Assembly: GCF_009725995.1 (NCBI RefSeq)
Contig: NZ_RCNS01000004.1
Span: forward strand, 1 to 64,000
Direction of reading: 5' to 3'
Length of the DNA stretch: 64,000 nucleotides
From: Zobellia laminariae
GTDB lineage: Bacteria > Bacteroidota > Bacteroidia > Flavobacteriales > Flavobacteriaceae
In this document: positions 36,785 to 45,428 of the stretch, piece by piece
How the letters are laid out: every line of letters begins with the position of its first letter
Position numbering within the stretch: position 1 is the first letter of the stretch
Notes under the pieces: generated by a model
Seen by the model: the letters and a program-made list of their open reading frames with translations, nothing else
Told to the model about the DNA's origin: nothing
Database searches by the model: none
Program-made: the position numbers and the translations under genes

Positions 36785-37348
36785 TTAAAAGGAGTAAGTC
36801 TCAGAAGGAGTTACGCAGTAATCTAAAGGAACATCATTATCATAGGTATCCGTTATGAGATCATCTTCAGCTGGAAATAGAGATAAGCCTATTTTGATAA
36901 CATCTTCTCTGCATTCTGCTAAAAATGTATCATAGAATCCTTTTCCATACCCTACACGATTTCCCATTTTGTCAAAGGCAAGTAGCGGTATAAAAACAAC
37001 ATCAATTTTACTAAGGGGTACTTCTATACCATCAACTGGTTCAGGTATGTTCCATTTGTTCTTTTTTAAACGGGTAGAATCAGTAAGCAAATAATGCTGT
37101 AGTGTAGTATTGTCTCCTACTTTTGGTAGGACTACATTCTTATCTTTTCCTTGAAGTATGGACAAGATAAATGTTGTATCAATTTCTTTATTTTCTGAAA
37201 TCGGTAAAAAAATGTGGTAATAGTCATGTGACCATACCGGCAATTTAAGCAGTCTGTTGGCGATATTCAGACTAGAGTCTTCAAGCGACGCATTGTCTAT
37301 TAATCGTCTACGGTTTTTGTATAGCGATCTTAAATCTTTTTTAAGCAT
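36785..37348 (-). CDS. 5-formyltetrahydrofolate cyclo-ligase
   Basis: MTHFS family enzyme of 187 residues, converting 5-formyl-THF to 5,10-methenyl-THF with ATP. The N-terminal KKDLRSLYKNRRRLI and the C-terminal signature GNRVGYGKGFYDTFL are diagnostic. It is convergent with lspA with only 4 bp between the stops, and a possible tiny membrane-protein gene lies 41 nt upstream on the same strand. Confidence 0.92.
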   Translation of the reverse strand: MLKKDLRSLYKNRRRLIDNASLEDSSLNIANRLLKLPVWSHDYYHIFLPISENKEIDTTFILSILQGKDKNVVLPKVGDNTTLQHYLLTDSTRLKKNKWNIPEPVDGIEVPLSKIDVVFIPLLAFDKMGNRVGYGKGFYDTFLAECREDVIKIGLSLFPAEDDLITDTYDNDVPLDYCVTPSETYSF

Positions 37349-37389
37349 TGATTATGACCTCAGTACAATTGGGGAAACTGTATATGTGC

Positions 37390-37476
37390 CTATTCTTTTG
37401 CTGAAACAGTATAATATATCTTAAAAGAAATCATTAAGATGAGATACAATCCGAGGGTTATTATATATTTATCCAT
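37390..37476 (-). CDS. Possible 28-aa single-pass membrane microprotein
   Basis: ATG at 37476 to TAG at 37390-37392 encodes 28 residues, MDKYIITLGLYLILMISFK then IYYTVSAKE: an acidic/basic N-cap, a hydrophobic helix long enough to span the membrane, and a charged end. It lies 41 nt upstream of the 5-formyl-THF cyclo-ligase start on the same strand and could be a leader cistron. No promoter consensus was found directly upstream. Evidence is only composition and context. Confidence 0.35.
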   Translation of the reverse strand: MDKYIITLGLYLILMISFKIYYTVSAKE

Positions 37477-37778
37477 GTGGTATATTGATTTTGATTCTTA
37501 AAGCTAAATAAAAAAATCAATCAAAACACTGTCAACGGCAACTTTTTATCGGTGAAATGCATTTTTTAGTGTTTTTTTAACAAATTTGCGCATTTTTAAG
37601 TGCAAAATCTTACAAATTACCATTTGAATTATGCTTTGCCCTTGGTTCTTTCAAATAGTGTTTGAATTTAGTATTCGTTAAAAAACACCAAAACACTAAG
37701 CCCTTTTAATAAAACATAGTAATTTAACGTGTTAGAAGCCAATGTGCCCGCTACTTAATTTTTTAAACCATTTTTATA
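37477..37778. other. AT-rich intergenic region before uvrC
   Basis: No gene was recognised. It holds an inverted repeat of GTG, a T-run and AAC (37569-37581) with GTTAAAAAACAC (37677-37688), about 95 nt apart, with smaller stems inside, so a structured leader or terminator pair is conceivable. No exact TAnnTTTG element is present, only three near-matches with a 3-nt spacer. Confidence 0.4.
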
Positions 37779-39566
37779 ATGCCCCAAGTGCCTATAGAAG
37801 TTCAATTACGTACGTTGCCCCAGGGTCCTGGAGTGTATCAATTTTATGACGTAGATGACAAAATTTTATATGTAGGAAAGGCCAAAAATTTAAAAAAGCG
37901 GGTATCCTCTTATTTTACAAAAAATCATGAGTATGGCAAGACACGTGTTCTTGTTAAAAAAATAAAGCTCATTAAGCATATTGTGGTTCCTACGGAGTCT
38001 GATGCTTTGCTTCTAGAAAACAACCTTATTAAAAAGTATAGGCCAAGGTATAACGTTCTTTTAAAGGATGATAAATCCTATCCTTGGATCTGTATTAAGA
38101 ATGAGCGCTTTCCTAGGATTTTTCCTACCAGAAAATTAATTAAAGATGGTAGTGAATATTTTGGTCCTTATACAAGTATGAAAACCGTGAGGATTCTGTT
38201 GGATCTTATAAAGGGAGTGTACCCATTACGGACATGTAATTATGACCTTTCAAAAGAGAAAATAGAAGCGGATAAATACAAAGTATGCTTGGAGTATCAT
38301 TTGGGTAACTGCAATGGTCCTTGCGAAGGTTTTCAGAGTTTAGAGGAGTATGATGAGCAGATTCAAGATATTAGAAGAATAATTAAAGGAGATTTTAAGT
38401 CATCATTGAATTATTTCAGGTCTCAAATGAAAACCTTGGCATCAGAAATGAAGTTTGAGGAGGCTCAGCAGGTAAAAGAGAAGATAGAAGTATTAGAGAA
38501 CTATCAGGTAAGGTCTACGGTCGTTAATCCAAAAATTAATAATGTAGATGTGTTTTCAGTTATTTCAGATGAGGCATATGCTTATGTTAATTTTCTACAA
38601 TTATCCCATGGTTCTATTACACGTTCGCATACACTAGAGATAAAAAAGAAACTTGATGAAACAGATGCTGATCTTTTGGCACTGGCCATCATAGAAATAA
38701 GACAGCGATTCAAATCTCTATCCAGAGAGCTTTACCTTCCTTTTGAGGTTCCGGTAGAAGCGCATTTAAAAGTTACAGTGCCCAAATTAGGAGATAAAAA
38801 GAAAATTCTTGAACTCTCTGAACGTAATGCCAAATTCTATAGGCAAGAGCGTTTTAAGCAAAGTATGATAATTGACCCGGATAGGCATACCAATCGGATT
38901 ATGGCGCAGATGAAGAAGGATTTACATCTTTCTGAAGAACCTAGGCATGTAGAATGTTTTGATAACAGTAATATTCAAGGAAGCAACCCAGTTGCAGCTT
39001 GCGTAGTTTTTAAAAATGGGAAACCTTCTAAAAAAGAATACCGTCATTATAATATAAAAACGGTTGAAGGTCCAGATGATTTTGCATCTATGGAGGAGGT
39101 GGTTTTTAGGCGTTACAAACGCTTGCTTGCTGAAGATGAACCTTTACCGCAATTAATAGTTATTGATGGGGGAAAAGGGCAATTATCTTCTGCTCTAAAA
39201 AGTTTGGATATTCTTGGATTACGAGGAAAGATTGCCATCGTGGGAATAGCAAAACGTTTGGAAGAAATCTATTTTCCGGAAGATCCTATTCCGCTTTATT
39301 TAGATAAAAAGTCGGAAAGTTTAAAGATTATTCAGCAATTAAGAAATGAGGCGCATCGCTTCGGTATAACTTTTCATAGAAATAAAAGGAGTAAGGCTGC
39401 AATAAATTCTAAATTAGAGAGTATTGAAGGTATTGGCGAGAAAACCGCAGAAGAGTTGTTAAAGAAATTCAAGTCAGTAAAAAGAATAAAAGAAGCTTCC
39501 ATAGAAAACCTGACAGAAACCGTTGGCATGTCTAGGGCTAAAAAAATTTATGAAGCTTTTCACTAA
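37779..39566 (+). CDS. uvrC: UvrABC excinuclease subunit C
   Basis: UvrC of 595 residues, nucleotide-excision-repair nuclease. The N-terminal GIY-YIG domain (GPGVYQFYDVDDKILYVGKAKNLKKRV) makes the 3' incision; a CNGPC-type cluster region (LGNCNGPCEG) and UVR motif (about 205-240) follow; the RNase H-like domain carries ECFDNSNIQG and IDGGKGQLS; two helix-hairpin-helix motifs close the protein (IEGIGEKTAEELLKKF). All parts are intact. Confidence 0.97.
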   Translation: MPQVPIEVQLRTLPQGPGVYQFYDVDDKILYVGKAKNLKKRVSSYFTKNHEYGKTRVLVKKIKLIKHIVVPTESDALLLENNLIKKYRPRYNVLLKDDKSYPWICIKNERFPRIFPTRKLIKDGSEYFGPYTSMKTVRILLDLIKGVYPLRTCNYDLSKEKIEADKYKVCLEYHLGNCNGPCEGFQSLEEYDEQIQDIRRIIKGDFKSSLNYFRSQMKTLASEMKFEEAQQVKEKIEVLENYQVRSTVVNPKINNVDVFSVISDEAYAYVNFLQLSHGSITRSHTLEIKKKLDETDADLLALAIIEIRQRFKSLSRELYLPFEVPVEAHLKVTVPKLGDKKKILELSERNAKFYRQERFKQSMIIDPDRHTNRIMAQMKKDLHLSEEPRHVECFDNSNIQGSNPVAACVVFKNGKPSKKEYRHYNIKTVEGPDDFASMEEVVFRRYKRLLAEDEPLPQLIVIDGGKGQLSSALKSLDILGLRGKIAIVGIAKRLEEIYFPEDPIPLYLDKKSESLKIIQQLRNEAHRFGITFHRNKRSKAAINSKLESIEGIGEKTAEELLKKFKSVKRIKEASIENLTETVGMSRAKKIYEAFH

Positions 39567-39587
39567 AATTACGACGAATACAATAGT

Positions 39588-41855
39588 ATGCAAAAAGCCA
39601 TTTTAAGTATTGGTTTACTTTTATTTACCTTGTTTTCCGTAGCGCAAGATTCGGAGAATAAGGATATTAAGGTGGGCTTAGTGCTCAGTGGCGGTGGCGC
39701 TAAAGGAATGGCTCATATTGGTGCTATTAAGGTGTTGGAAGAGGCTGGTATTAGGGTTGATTATATTGGAGGAACAAGCATGGGGGCAATAGTAGGTTCT
39801 TTATATGCCGCGGGTTATACCGGAGATCAACTAGATTCGATTTTTAGAGCAACCGATTTTACTAATCTTATACAGGACAATTTACCTAGAAGTGCTAAAA
39901 CTTTTTACGAAAAAGAGAATTCGGAAAAATATGCAATTACCCTTCCTTTTGACAATTTTAAAGTATCAGTTCCGCCAGCATATTCAGGTGGTCAGAATGT
40001 TTATAATGAGTTAGTCAAATTTTTGTATCCAGTCCGGAACATAAATGACTTTAATGATCTACCCATACCATTTGTTTGTATTGCCACGGATGTTGAAACA
40101 GGTGAGGAAGTTATTTTAAAAGATGGATATCTGCCGGAAGCTGTTATGGCAAGTGGTACATTGCCTTCCCTTTTTGAGCCTGCACGAATTAATGGAAAAG
40201 TATTAATAGATGGTGGAGTAGTAAACAATTACCCTATTGAAGAAGTCCGCAAAATGGGCGCTGATATTATAATTGGTGTTGATGTACAGCATGGTTTAAG
40301 AGATAGAGAATCTCTTTTGACCGCCACAGAGATTTTATTACAAATTAATAATTACCAAACCGTTCTTGATATGGTAGAAAAGTCTAAAAAGACTGATATC
40401 TACATAAAACCGAACATGGATGATTATTCCATAATTGATTTTAATCTGGACGATGTAATTATTAAAAGTGGCGAAGACGCAGCACGGAAAAATTTTGATG
40501 CCTTAAAAGAAGTGGCTTCCATGCAAAGCAAGAGAAATGAGGAAAGAGAGCGTATTGTTTCTACAGATACATTAAGTATTAGTCATTTGGTTATAAGGGA
40601 AAGTGAAAATTATTCTAGGGGTTACGTAAAAGGAAAATTAAGATTTGACGTAGATAAGCCAACCACATTTTCAAGGGTTCATCAAGGTATTAGTAACCTG
40701 GCGGCAACGGGTAATTTTCATACAATTCATTATAAATTACAAGATAATGAGGATAGCGATGAACAAGAGATGATTCTTGATTTAGATGAAAATAAGAGCA
40801 AATCATTTATACGGTTGGGAGCTCATTATGATAACCTTTACAAGACAGCAGCAATTCTAAATTATACAAGAAAAAGTCTAATTACTAGAGATGACGTTTC
40901 TTCGTTCGACTTTATTATTGGAGATAATATTAGATATAAATTACGGTATTATGTAGATAAAGGATTTTATTGGAGTTACGGATTTAATTCTAGTTTTAAT
41001 GAGTTTGAAAAAGATGTAAGTTTTGATTTGGTACGCAGTAATTTTGATTTTCAGGCTGCAGCTAATTTAAATTCTATAAATCTAGATATCACTGATTTTA
41101 CCAATCAGGTTTACGTCCAAACCGTTTTGCGGGAAGAGTTTTCTTTTAGAATGGGTATAGAGCATAAGTTCTTAAAGGTTAGTACTACTACCTTAGGGCA
41201 AAGTGCAGATACGCAGGCAAGCGCTACGGTAAGTAACTCTAGTGATAGAACGTTTCTTGAGAAAAGTAATTTTTACAGTGCTTTTGGACAGTTGACTTTT
41301 GATTCATATGACGATAAATATTTTCCTTCTAAGGGATTGTATTTTGATGGTGATTTTCACTTTTATGTATTTTCCTCGGATTTTAATAACAACTTTAAAG
41401 AGTTTTCAATTGCAAAGGCCAAAATAGGAACGGCAGTACCTTTTTTAAATAAATTTTCTTTTAATGTGGAAGCAGAAGGTGGTTTTAAGCTGGGTACATC
41501 AAATGTTTCTACTTTCGATTTTGTTCTGGGAGGTTTTGGAACCAATCTTATAAATAATTTTACGCCCTTCTTTGGATACGATTTTTTGGCTTTGCCGGGG
41601 AATTCCTTTGTAAAGGCATACGGTAGGTTAGATTATGAGTTTACGCCAAAAAACCATTTAATGCTTACGGCAAATTATGCCAATGTAGATGATGACCTTT
41701 TTAGAACGGGAGAATGGTTTACCCTGCCAAGCTATTCTGGTTACGGAATTGGTTATGGTTGGGAATCTTTCGTAGGGCCCATGCAAATGCATTATTCTTG
41801 GTCTCCTGAAGGTAAGAGTAATAGCTTCTTTTTTAGTTTAGGCTATTGGTTTTAA
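39588..41855 (+). CDS. Patatin-like phospholipase fused to POTRA and outer-membrane barrel (PlpD-like)
   Basis: A protein of 755 residues: signal peptide MQKAILSIGLLLFTLFSVAQ; patatin domain (about 25-310) with oxyanion GGGAKG (35-40), nucleophile Ser64 in GGTSMG and the catalytic dyad Asp208 in DGGVVNN; a POTRA-like segment (about 330-400); then a 16-strand Omp85-type barrel ending in SLGYWF with C-terminal Phe. The architecture matches type Vd (PlpD-like) proteins, in which the barrel exports or displays a phospholipase. It follows uvrC by 21 bp and may be co-transcribed. Confidence 0.92.
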   Translation: MQKAILSIGLLLFTLFSVAQDSENKDIKVGLVLSGGGAKGMAHIGAIKVLEEAGIRVDYIGGTSMGAIVGSLYAAGYTGDQLDSIFRATDFTNLIQDNLPRSAKTFYEKENSEKYAITLPFDNFKVSVPPAYSGGQNVYNELVKFLYPVRNINDFNDLPIPFVCIATDVETGEEVILKDGYLPEAVMASGTLPSLFEPARINGKVLIDGGVVNNYPIEEVRKMGADIIIGVDVQHGLRDRESLLTATEILLQINNYQTVLDMVEKSKKTDIYIKPNMDDYSIIDFNLDDVIIKSGEDAARKNFDALKEVASMQSKRNEERERIVSTDTLSISHLVIRESENYSRGYVKGKLRFDVDKPTTFSRVHQGISNLAATGNFHTIHYKLQDNEDSDEQEMILDLDENKSKSFIRLGAHYDNLYKTAAILNYTRKSLITRDDVSSFDFIIGDNIRYKLRYYVDKGFYWSYGFNSSFNEFEKDVSFDLVRSNFDFQAAANLNSINLDITDFTNQVYVQTVLREEFSFRMGIEHKFLKVSTTTLGQSADTQASATVSNSSDRTFLEKSNFYSAFGQLTFDSYDDKYFPSKGLYFDGDFHFYVFSSDFNNNFKEFSIAKAKIGTAVPFLNKFSFNVEAEGGFKLGTSNVSTFDFVLGGFGTNLINNFTPFFGYDFLALPGNSFVKAYGRLDYEFTPKNHLMLTANYANVDDDLFRTGEWFTLPSYSGYGIGYGWESFVGPMQMHYSWSPEGKSNSFFFSLGYWF

Positions 41856-41968
41856 TCTTCTTGGATTAAGGTTGAGGTTTTTTTCCGATATTTGTGTTGT
41901 ATGCTACAATTTAGAGTTGATATTACTGCTCATCTTAGAGCCATGTGGTAACTAGCCATGTAAATAAT

Positions 41969-41990
41969 AGTTCATGCTTAGGTATGAACT
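41969..41990. promoter_or_regulatory. Inverted repeat upstream of hppD, possible operator
   Basis: AGTTCAT (41969-41975) and ATGAACT (41984-41990) form a perfect 7-bp dyad with an 8-nt spacer, centred about 68 nt before the hppD ATG. It has the size of an Lrp/AsnC or TetR-type operator, but no regulator gene is nearby. Confidence 0.35.
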
Positions 41991-42047
41991 CAATTGTATT
42001 GTTTCTCAACTTTTTAAAATAATTACTTTACTAAAATACATTTACAT

Positions 42048-43190
42048 ATGTCAACTTTAGATAATACTTCATTGCATTTACCCAAAGAAAACCCGGAAGC
42101 AGAAGATTTTCTTCCTTTGTTAGGTACAGATTATATAGAACTTTACGTAGGTAACGCCAAGCAGGCAGCCCATTATTATATGTCCGCCTGGGGATTTCAG
42201 CCATTGGCTTATGCGGGCCTTGAAACAGGCGTAAAAGACAGGGTGTCTTATGTGCTTCAACAAGATAAAATTAAGTTAGTGCTTACCTCTCCATTAAATT
42301 CAGGGGGGGAAATCAATAAACATATAGATGCCCATGGAGATGGGGTAAAGGCTATTGCTTTATGGGTTGATGATGCTTCTAAGAGTTATGCCGAAACCAC
42401 AAAACGAGGTGCCGAAAGTTATTTGGAGCCTAAAACTGTTAAAGATGAAGGTGGTGAAGTTGTGCTTTCTGGTATTCATACGTATGGGGAAACGGTGCAT
42501 ATTTTTGTAGAAAGAAAAAATTACAATGGTGTATTCATGCCGGGTTATAGAGCTTGGAATCCTTATTATAAACCCACAGATGTAGGTCTAAAGTTTGTAG
42601 ATCACATAGTAGGTAATGTGGGGTGGAACGAAATGAATAAATGGTGTGAGTTTTATGCTAAGGTAATGGGCTTTGCTCAGTTGGTATCTTTTGATGATAA
42701 AGATATTTCTACAGAATATACCGCACTTATGAGTAAGGTGATGAGTAATGGTAACGGCAGAATTAAATTTCCGATAAACGAACCTGCTGATGGTAGAAAA
42801 AAATCGCAGATAGAAGAATATATAGATTTCTATAATGGATCAGGAGTACAACATATGGCGCTCGCAACTGATAATATTATCGAAACTGTTACGGCCTTAA
42901 GAGAAAGAGGTATTGAGTTTTTAAAGGTACCTTCTAGTTATTATGAGGATGTGTTAGACCGCGTAGGTGCAATAGATGAAGATTTGGCACCTCTTAGTGA
43001 ACTAGGAATTCTTATTGACAGAGATGAAGAGGGGTACTTACTGCAGATATTTACCAAACCTATTTTAGATCGCCCAACGATGTTTATAGAGATTATCCAG
43101 AGAAAAGGAGCTAAATCTTTTGGAAAAGGAAACTTTAAAGCACTTTTTGAGGCAATAGAAAGAGAACAAGAGTCAAGAGGTACGTTATAA
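42048..43190 (+). CDS. hppD: 4-hydroxyphenylpyruvate dioxygenase
   Basis: Non-heme Fe(II) dioxygenase of 380 residues that converts 4-hydroxyphenylpyruvate to homogentisate in tyrosine catabolism. Two vicinal-oxygen-chelate domains; iron ligands are His186 (VDHIVGNV), His269 (GVQHMALAT) and Glu348 (MFIEIIQRK). The C-terminal KSFGKGNFKALFEAIEREQ helix that caps the active site is present. The next pathway enzyme, homogentisate dioxygenase, is not in the window. A symmetric dyad lies upstream. Confidence 0.96.
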   Translation: MSTLDNTSLHLPKENPEAEDFLPLLGTDYIELYVGNAKQAAHYYMSAWGFQPLAYAGLETGVKDRVSYVLQQDKIKLVLTSPLNSGGEINKHIDAHGDGVKAIALWVDDASKSYAETTKRGAESYLEPKTVKDEGGEVVLSGIHTYGETVHIFVERKNYNGVFMPGYRAWNPYYKPTDVGLKFVDHIVGNVGWNEMNKWCEFYAKVMGFAQLVSFDDKDISTEYTALMSKVMSNGNGRIKFPINEPADGRKKSQIEEYIDFYNGSGVQHMALATDNIIETVTALRERGIEFLKVPSSYYEDVLDRVGAIDEDLAPLSELGILIDRDEEGYLLQIFTKPILDRPTMFIEIIQRKGAKSFGKGNFKALFEAIEREQESRGTL

Positions 43191-43351
43191 TTTAATTTTT
43201 AATGAGTTTTTTGGAGGTCATGATAGGCAACGCAGTCTCTAAAGAGTAGATTTTCGGACCAGAAAAGAGTATAATTTCTTAATGAAATGCCAAATTTTAA
43301 GCCGTAAGTAAAAAGAACTGTTAATGTAATAGTTAAAGTAAGTTAAAACGA

Positions 43352-43381
43352 TTTGAGGATTAAAAGTATGCCTTAAATTTG
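43352..43381 (+). promoter_or_regulatory. Complete Bacteroidetes promoter for the candidate ncRNA
   Basis: TTTG at 43352-43355, an 18-nt spacer and TAAATTTG at 43374-43381 fit both boxes of the Bacteroidetes consensus, the best full match in the window. The predicted start is near 43387. Confidence 0.6.
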
Positions 43382-43386
43382 TACTC

Positions 43387-43491
43387 GTAAGGGGTGGTTC
43401 CCTTACAACTTTAAGTATTGGTTTTTCATAATTTAAAGTTTGGTTGGTTATTTAGGAAAAGCCCTGGCATGTAATGTCAGGGCTTTTTTTT
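43387..43491 (+). ncRNA. Candidate intergenic small RNA, about 105 nt
   Basis: A complete two-box promoter is followed directly by a perfect 7-bp hairpin (GTAAGGG at 43387-43393, CCCTTAC at 43400-43406), a second weak stem (ACTTTAA at 43408-43414, TTAAAGT at 43433-43439), a single-stranded GGTTGGTTATTTAG stretch, and a 14-bp terminator stem with one wobble (43457-43470 with 43474-43487) ending in eight T (43484-43491). No plausible reading frame lies inside. The unit stands between hppD and the DUF3108 gene. A 17-nt part recurs before the terminator at 14134. I do not recognise a known RNA family. Confidence 0.5.
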
Positions 43492-43668
43492 AAGCTCGTT
43501 TTTCTGATGTTTATTTTAATTGTACCAACTTTCTTTTCCATGCTTAAAGAATCAAAATAATATGGTTGTGTAGTGCATACAATACTTTGGAATAAATTTT
43601 GTTTAAGTAATTGTAAGCCCTTAAAATAATATAAGAGCATTTTGTATTTTTATCGTAATACTACAGCT

Positions 43669-44448
43669 ATGAAAAAAGCATTTACATTACTTTTTCTTCT
43701 CGTCATCTTTTCTTCTCATTCGCAGAATAGTGAGTCTGCTTTTGACCCCGGTGAATGGTTGAAATTTAGAATGCATTATGGTTTTCTAAATGCCAGTTAT
43801 GCAACTTTACATGTAAAGTCTGCTGTGGTAGATGATGTTCCTGTATATCATGTGGTAGGTCGCGGTGAGACAACTGGTTTTGCTAGCGTCTTTTTTAAGG
43901 TAGATGATACTTATGAGAGCTATTTTGGAAAGGAAGATGGGAAGCCTTATAAATTTATAAGAAAGATAAATGAGGGTGGATATACAAAAGACATTGAGAT
44001 AAACTTTGATCATAAGGAAGAGAAAGCCGTCCTGAACGATAAAAAGCATAATAAAAAGTATAATTTTGAACTACAGGATAGCATCCAAGATTTAATATCT
44101 GCATTTTACTATTTACGAAACAATTACGAGCCTAGTGATTTAGTGATAGGTGAGGCTGTAAATTTGAAAATGTTGTATGATGATGACGGTATTTTTAACT
44201 TCAGACTTAAATATTTAGGAACAGAAGTGCTTAAAACTAAGTTCGGTAAGGTAGAATGTTTTAAATTTAGGCCCTTGGTTCAGTCAGGGCGTGTTTTTAA
44301 GGAACAAGAAAGTCTTTCGCTATGGGTTTCAGCAGATGATAATAGAATACCTGTACGTATACAAGCAAATTTAAGTGTAGGAGCTATCAAGGCAGACCTT
44401 GACGGATATAACGGACTGAAACATCAGTTCAAGATAATAATGGATTAA
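43669..44448 (+). CDS. DUF3108 secreted protein
   Basis: A protein of 259 residues with signal MKKAFTLLFLLVIFSSHSQ. The rest is one beta-rich DUF3108 domain: GEWLKFRMHYGFLNASYATL, a middle VGRGETTGFASVFFKVDDTYESYF block, and LSLWVSADDNRIPVRIQANLSVGAIKADL. Families with this domain are periplasmic and of uncertain role. The start at 43669 gives the signal; the frame from 43642 does not. Its gene begins a run with TDO, M23 peptidase and pgi, with gaps of 7, 1 and 78 bp. Confidence 0.82.
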   Translation: MKKAFTLLFLLVIFSSHSQNSESAFDPGEWLKFRMHYGFLNASYATLHVKSAVVDDVPVYHVVGRGETTGFASVFFKVDDTYESYFGKEDGKPYKFIRKINEGGYTKDIEINFDHKEEKAVLNDKKHNKKYNFELQDSIQDLISAFYYLRNNYEPSDLVIGEAVNLKMLYDDDGIFNFRLKYLGTEVLKTKFGKVECFKFRPLVQSGRVFKEQESLSLWVSADDNRIPVRIQANLSVGAIKADLDGYNGLKHQFKIIMD

Positions 44449-44455
44449 CAACCCA

Positions 44456-45427
44456 ATGAGAGATAAAGAGCGAATAGATTCACAAATTTCAAAATTAGAA
44501 GAGAAGTATAAAGATTCCGGTCAGGATTTAAGTTCTTATTTAGATGGGCTTCTTTATCAGCGTTACCTCACTTATTGGGATTATATTCATCTTGATACTC
44601 TTTTAAGCCTTCAGGTGCCTAGGACCTATTTCCCCGATGAGGAAATTTTTATCATGTACCATCAGATTACTGAGTTGTATTTTAAGCTTATTCTTCATGA
44701 GCAAAAGCAATTGGTTGATGATAAATCTCAAAACATCGATTTTTTTATAGAAAAAGCAAGACGAATCAACAGCTATTTTAAGGCATTGATATCTTCTTTT
44801 GGTATTATGATAAAAGGTATGGAGAGAGAACAGTTTCTTCAATACCGAATGGCTTTGCTTCCAGCAAGTGGTTTTCAGTCGGCTCAATATAGAATGATTG
44901 AAATTTATGCTACTCCTTTGGAGAATTTGGTTCACCATACGGAGCGAGCCGCTTTTTCATCAGAAAATAGCTTGGAAGAGCTTTATGAGCAAATCTATTG
45001 GAAGAAAGGTGCGACCGATTTGGCAACAGGAGAAAAGACATTAACCCTTAAGCAATTTGAGTACAGATATACCCCACGTCTTATACGAATTGCTAAGCAA
45101 GTAGAACAAAGTACTATTTATCAGAAGTACCAGCAATTATCAGCAGACAAGAAAGATAATAAAGAGCTTATAGAAGCGTTAAAGACTTTGGATATGAACG
45201 CCAATGTAAATTGGCCATTAATGCATATGGGATCTGCTCATAGGTATTTAGGAAAAGACAAGGAGCAGATAGATGCTACAGGAGGAACCAATTGGAAGGA
45301 GTATTTACCTCCCAGTTTTCAGAAAATTGTGTTTTTCCCGGGATTATATTCAAAACAAGAGTTAAATGATTGGGGAAAAGAATGGGTAGACCATATCTTT
45401 AACCCGGATAAGAAACAAACAGAGTAG
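44456..45427 (+). CDS. Tryptophan 2,3-dioxygenase
   Basis: Heme enzyme of 323 residues opening the tryptophan indole ring to N-formylkynurenine. The substrate-binding FIMYHQITELYFKLILHE, RMALLPASGFQS and the proximal heme ligand His262 in MGSAHRYLGKDKEQIDATGGTNW are all present. The formamidase and kynureninase of the pathway are not in this window. It lies 7 bp after the DUF3108 gene and 1 bp before the M23 gene, so these are co-transcribed. Confidence 0.95.
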   Translation: MRDKERIDSQISKLEEKYKDSGQDLSSYLDGLLYQRYLTYWDYIHLDTLLSLQVPRTYFPDEEIFIMYHQITELYFKLILHEQKQLVDDKSQNIDFFIEKARRINSYFKALISSFGIMIKGMEREQFLQYRMALLPASGFQSAQYRMIEIYATPLENLVHHTERAAFSSENSLEELYEQIYWKKGATDLATGEKTLTLKQFEYRYTPRLIRIAKQVEQSTIYQKYQQLSADKKDNKELIEALKTLDMNANVNWPLMHMGSAHRYLGKDKEQIDATGGTNWKEYLPPSFQKIVFFPGLYSKQELNDWGKEWVDHIFNPDKKQTE

Positions 45428-45428
45428 C

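Noticed and set aside
37530..37535. TTGACA on the minus strand, like a sigma-70 -35 box
   Set aside because: Bacteroidetes use TTTG/TAnnTTTG promoters, and no matching -10 partner is placed at the right distance.
43452..43640. 62-aa open frame on the minus strand
   Set aside because: It overlaps the terminator of the candidate ncRNA and has no start context or recognisable domain.
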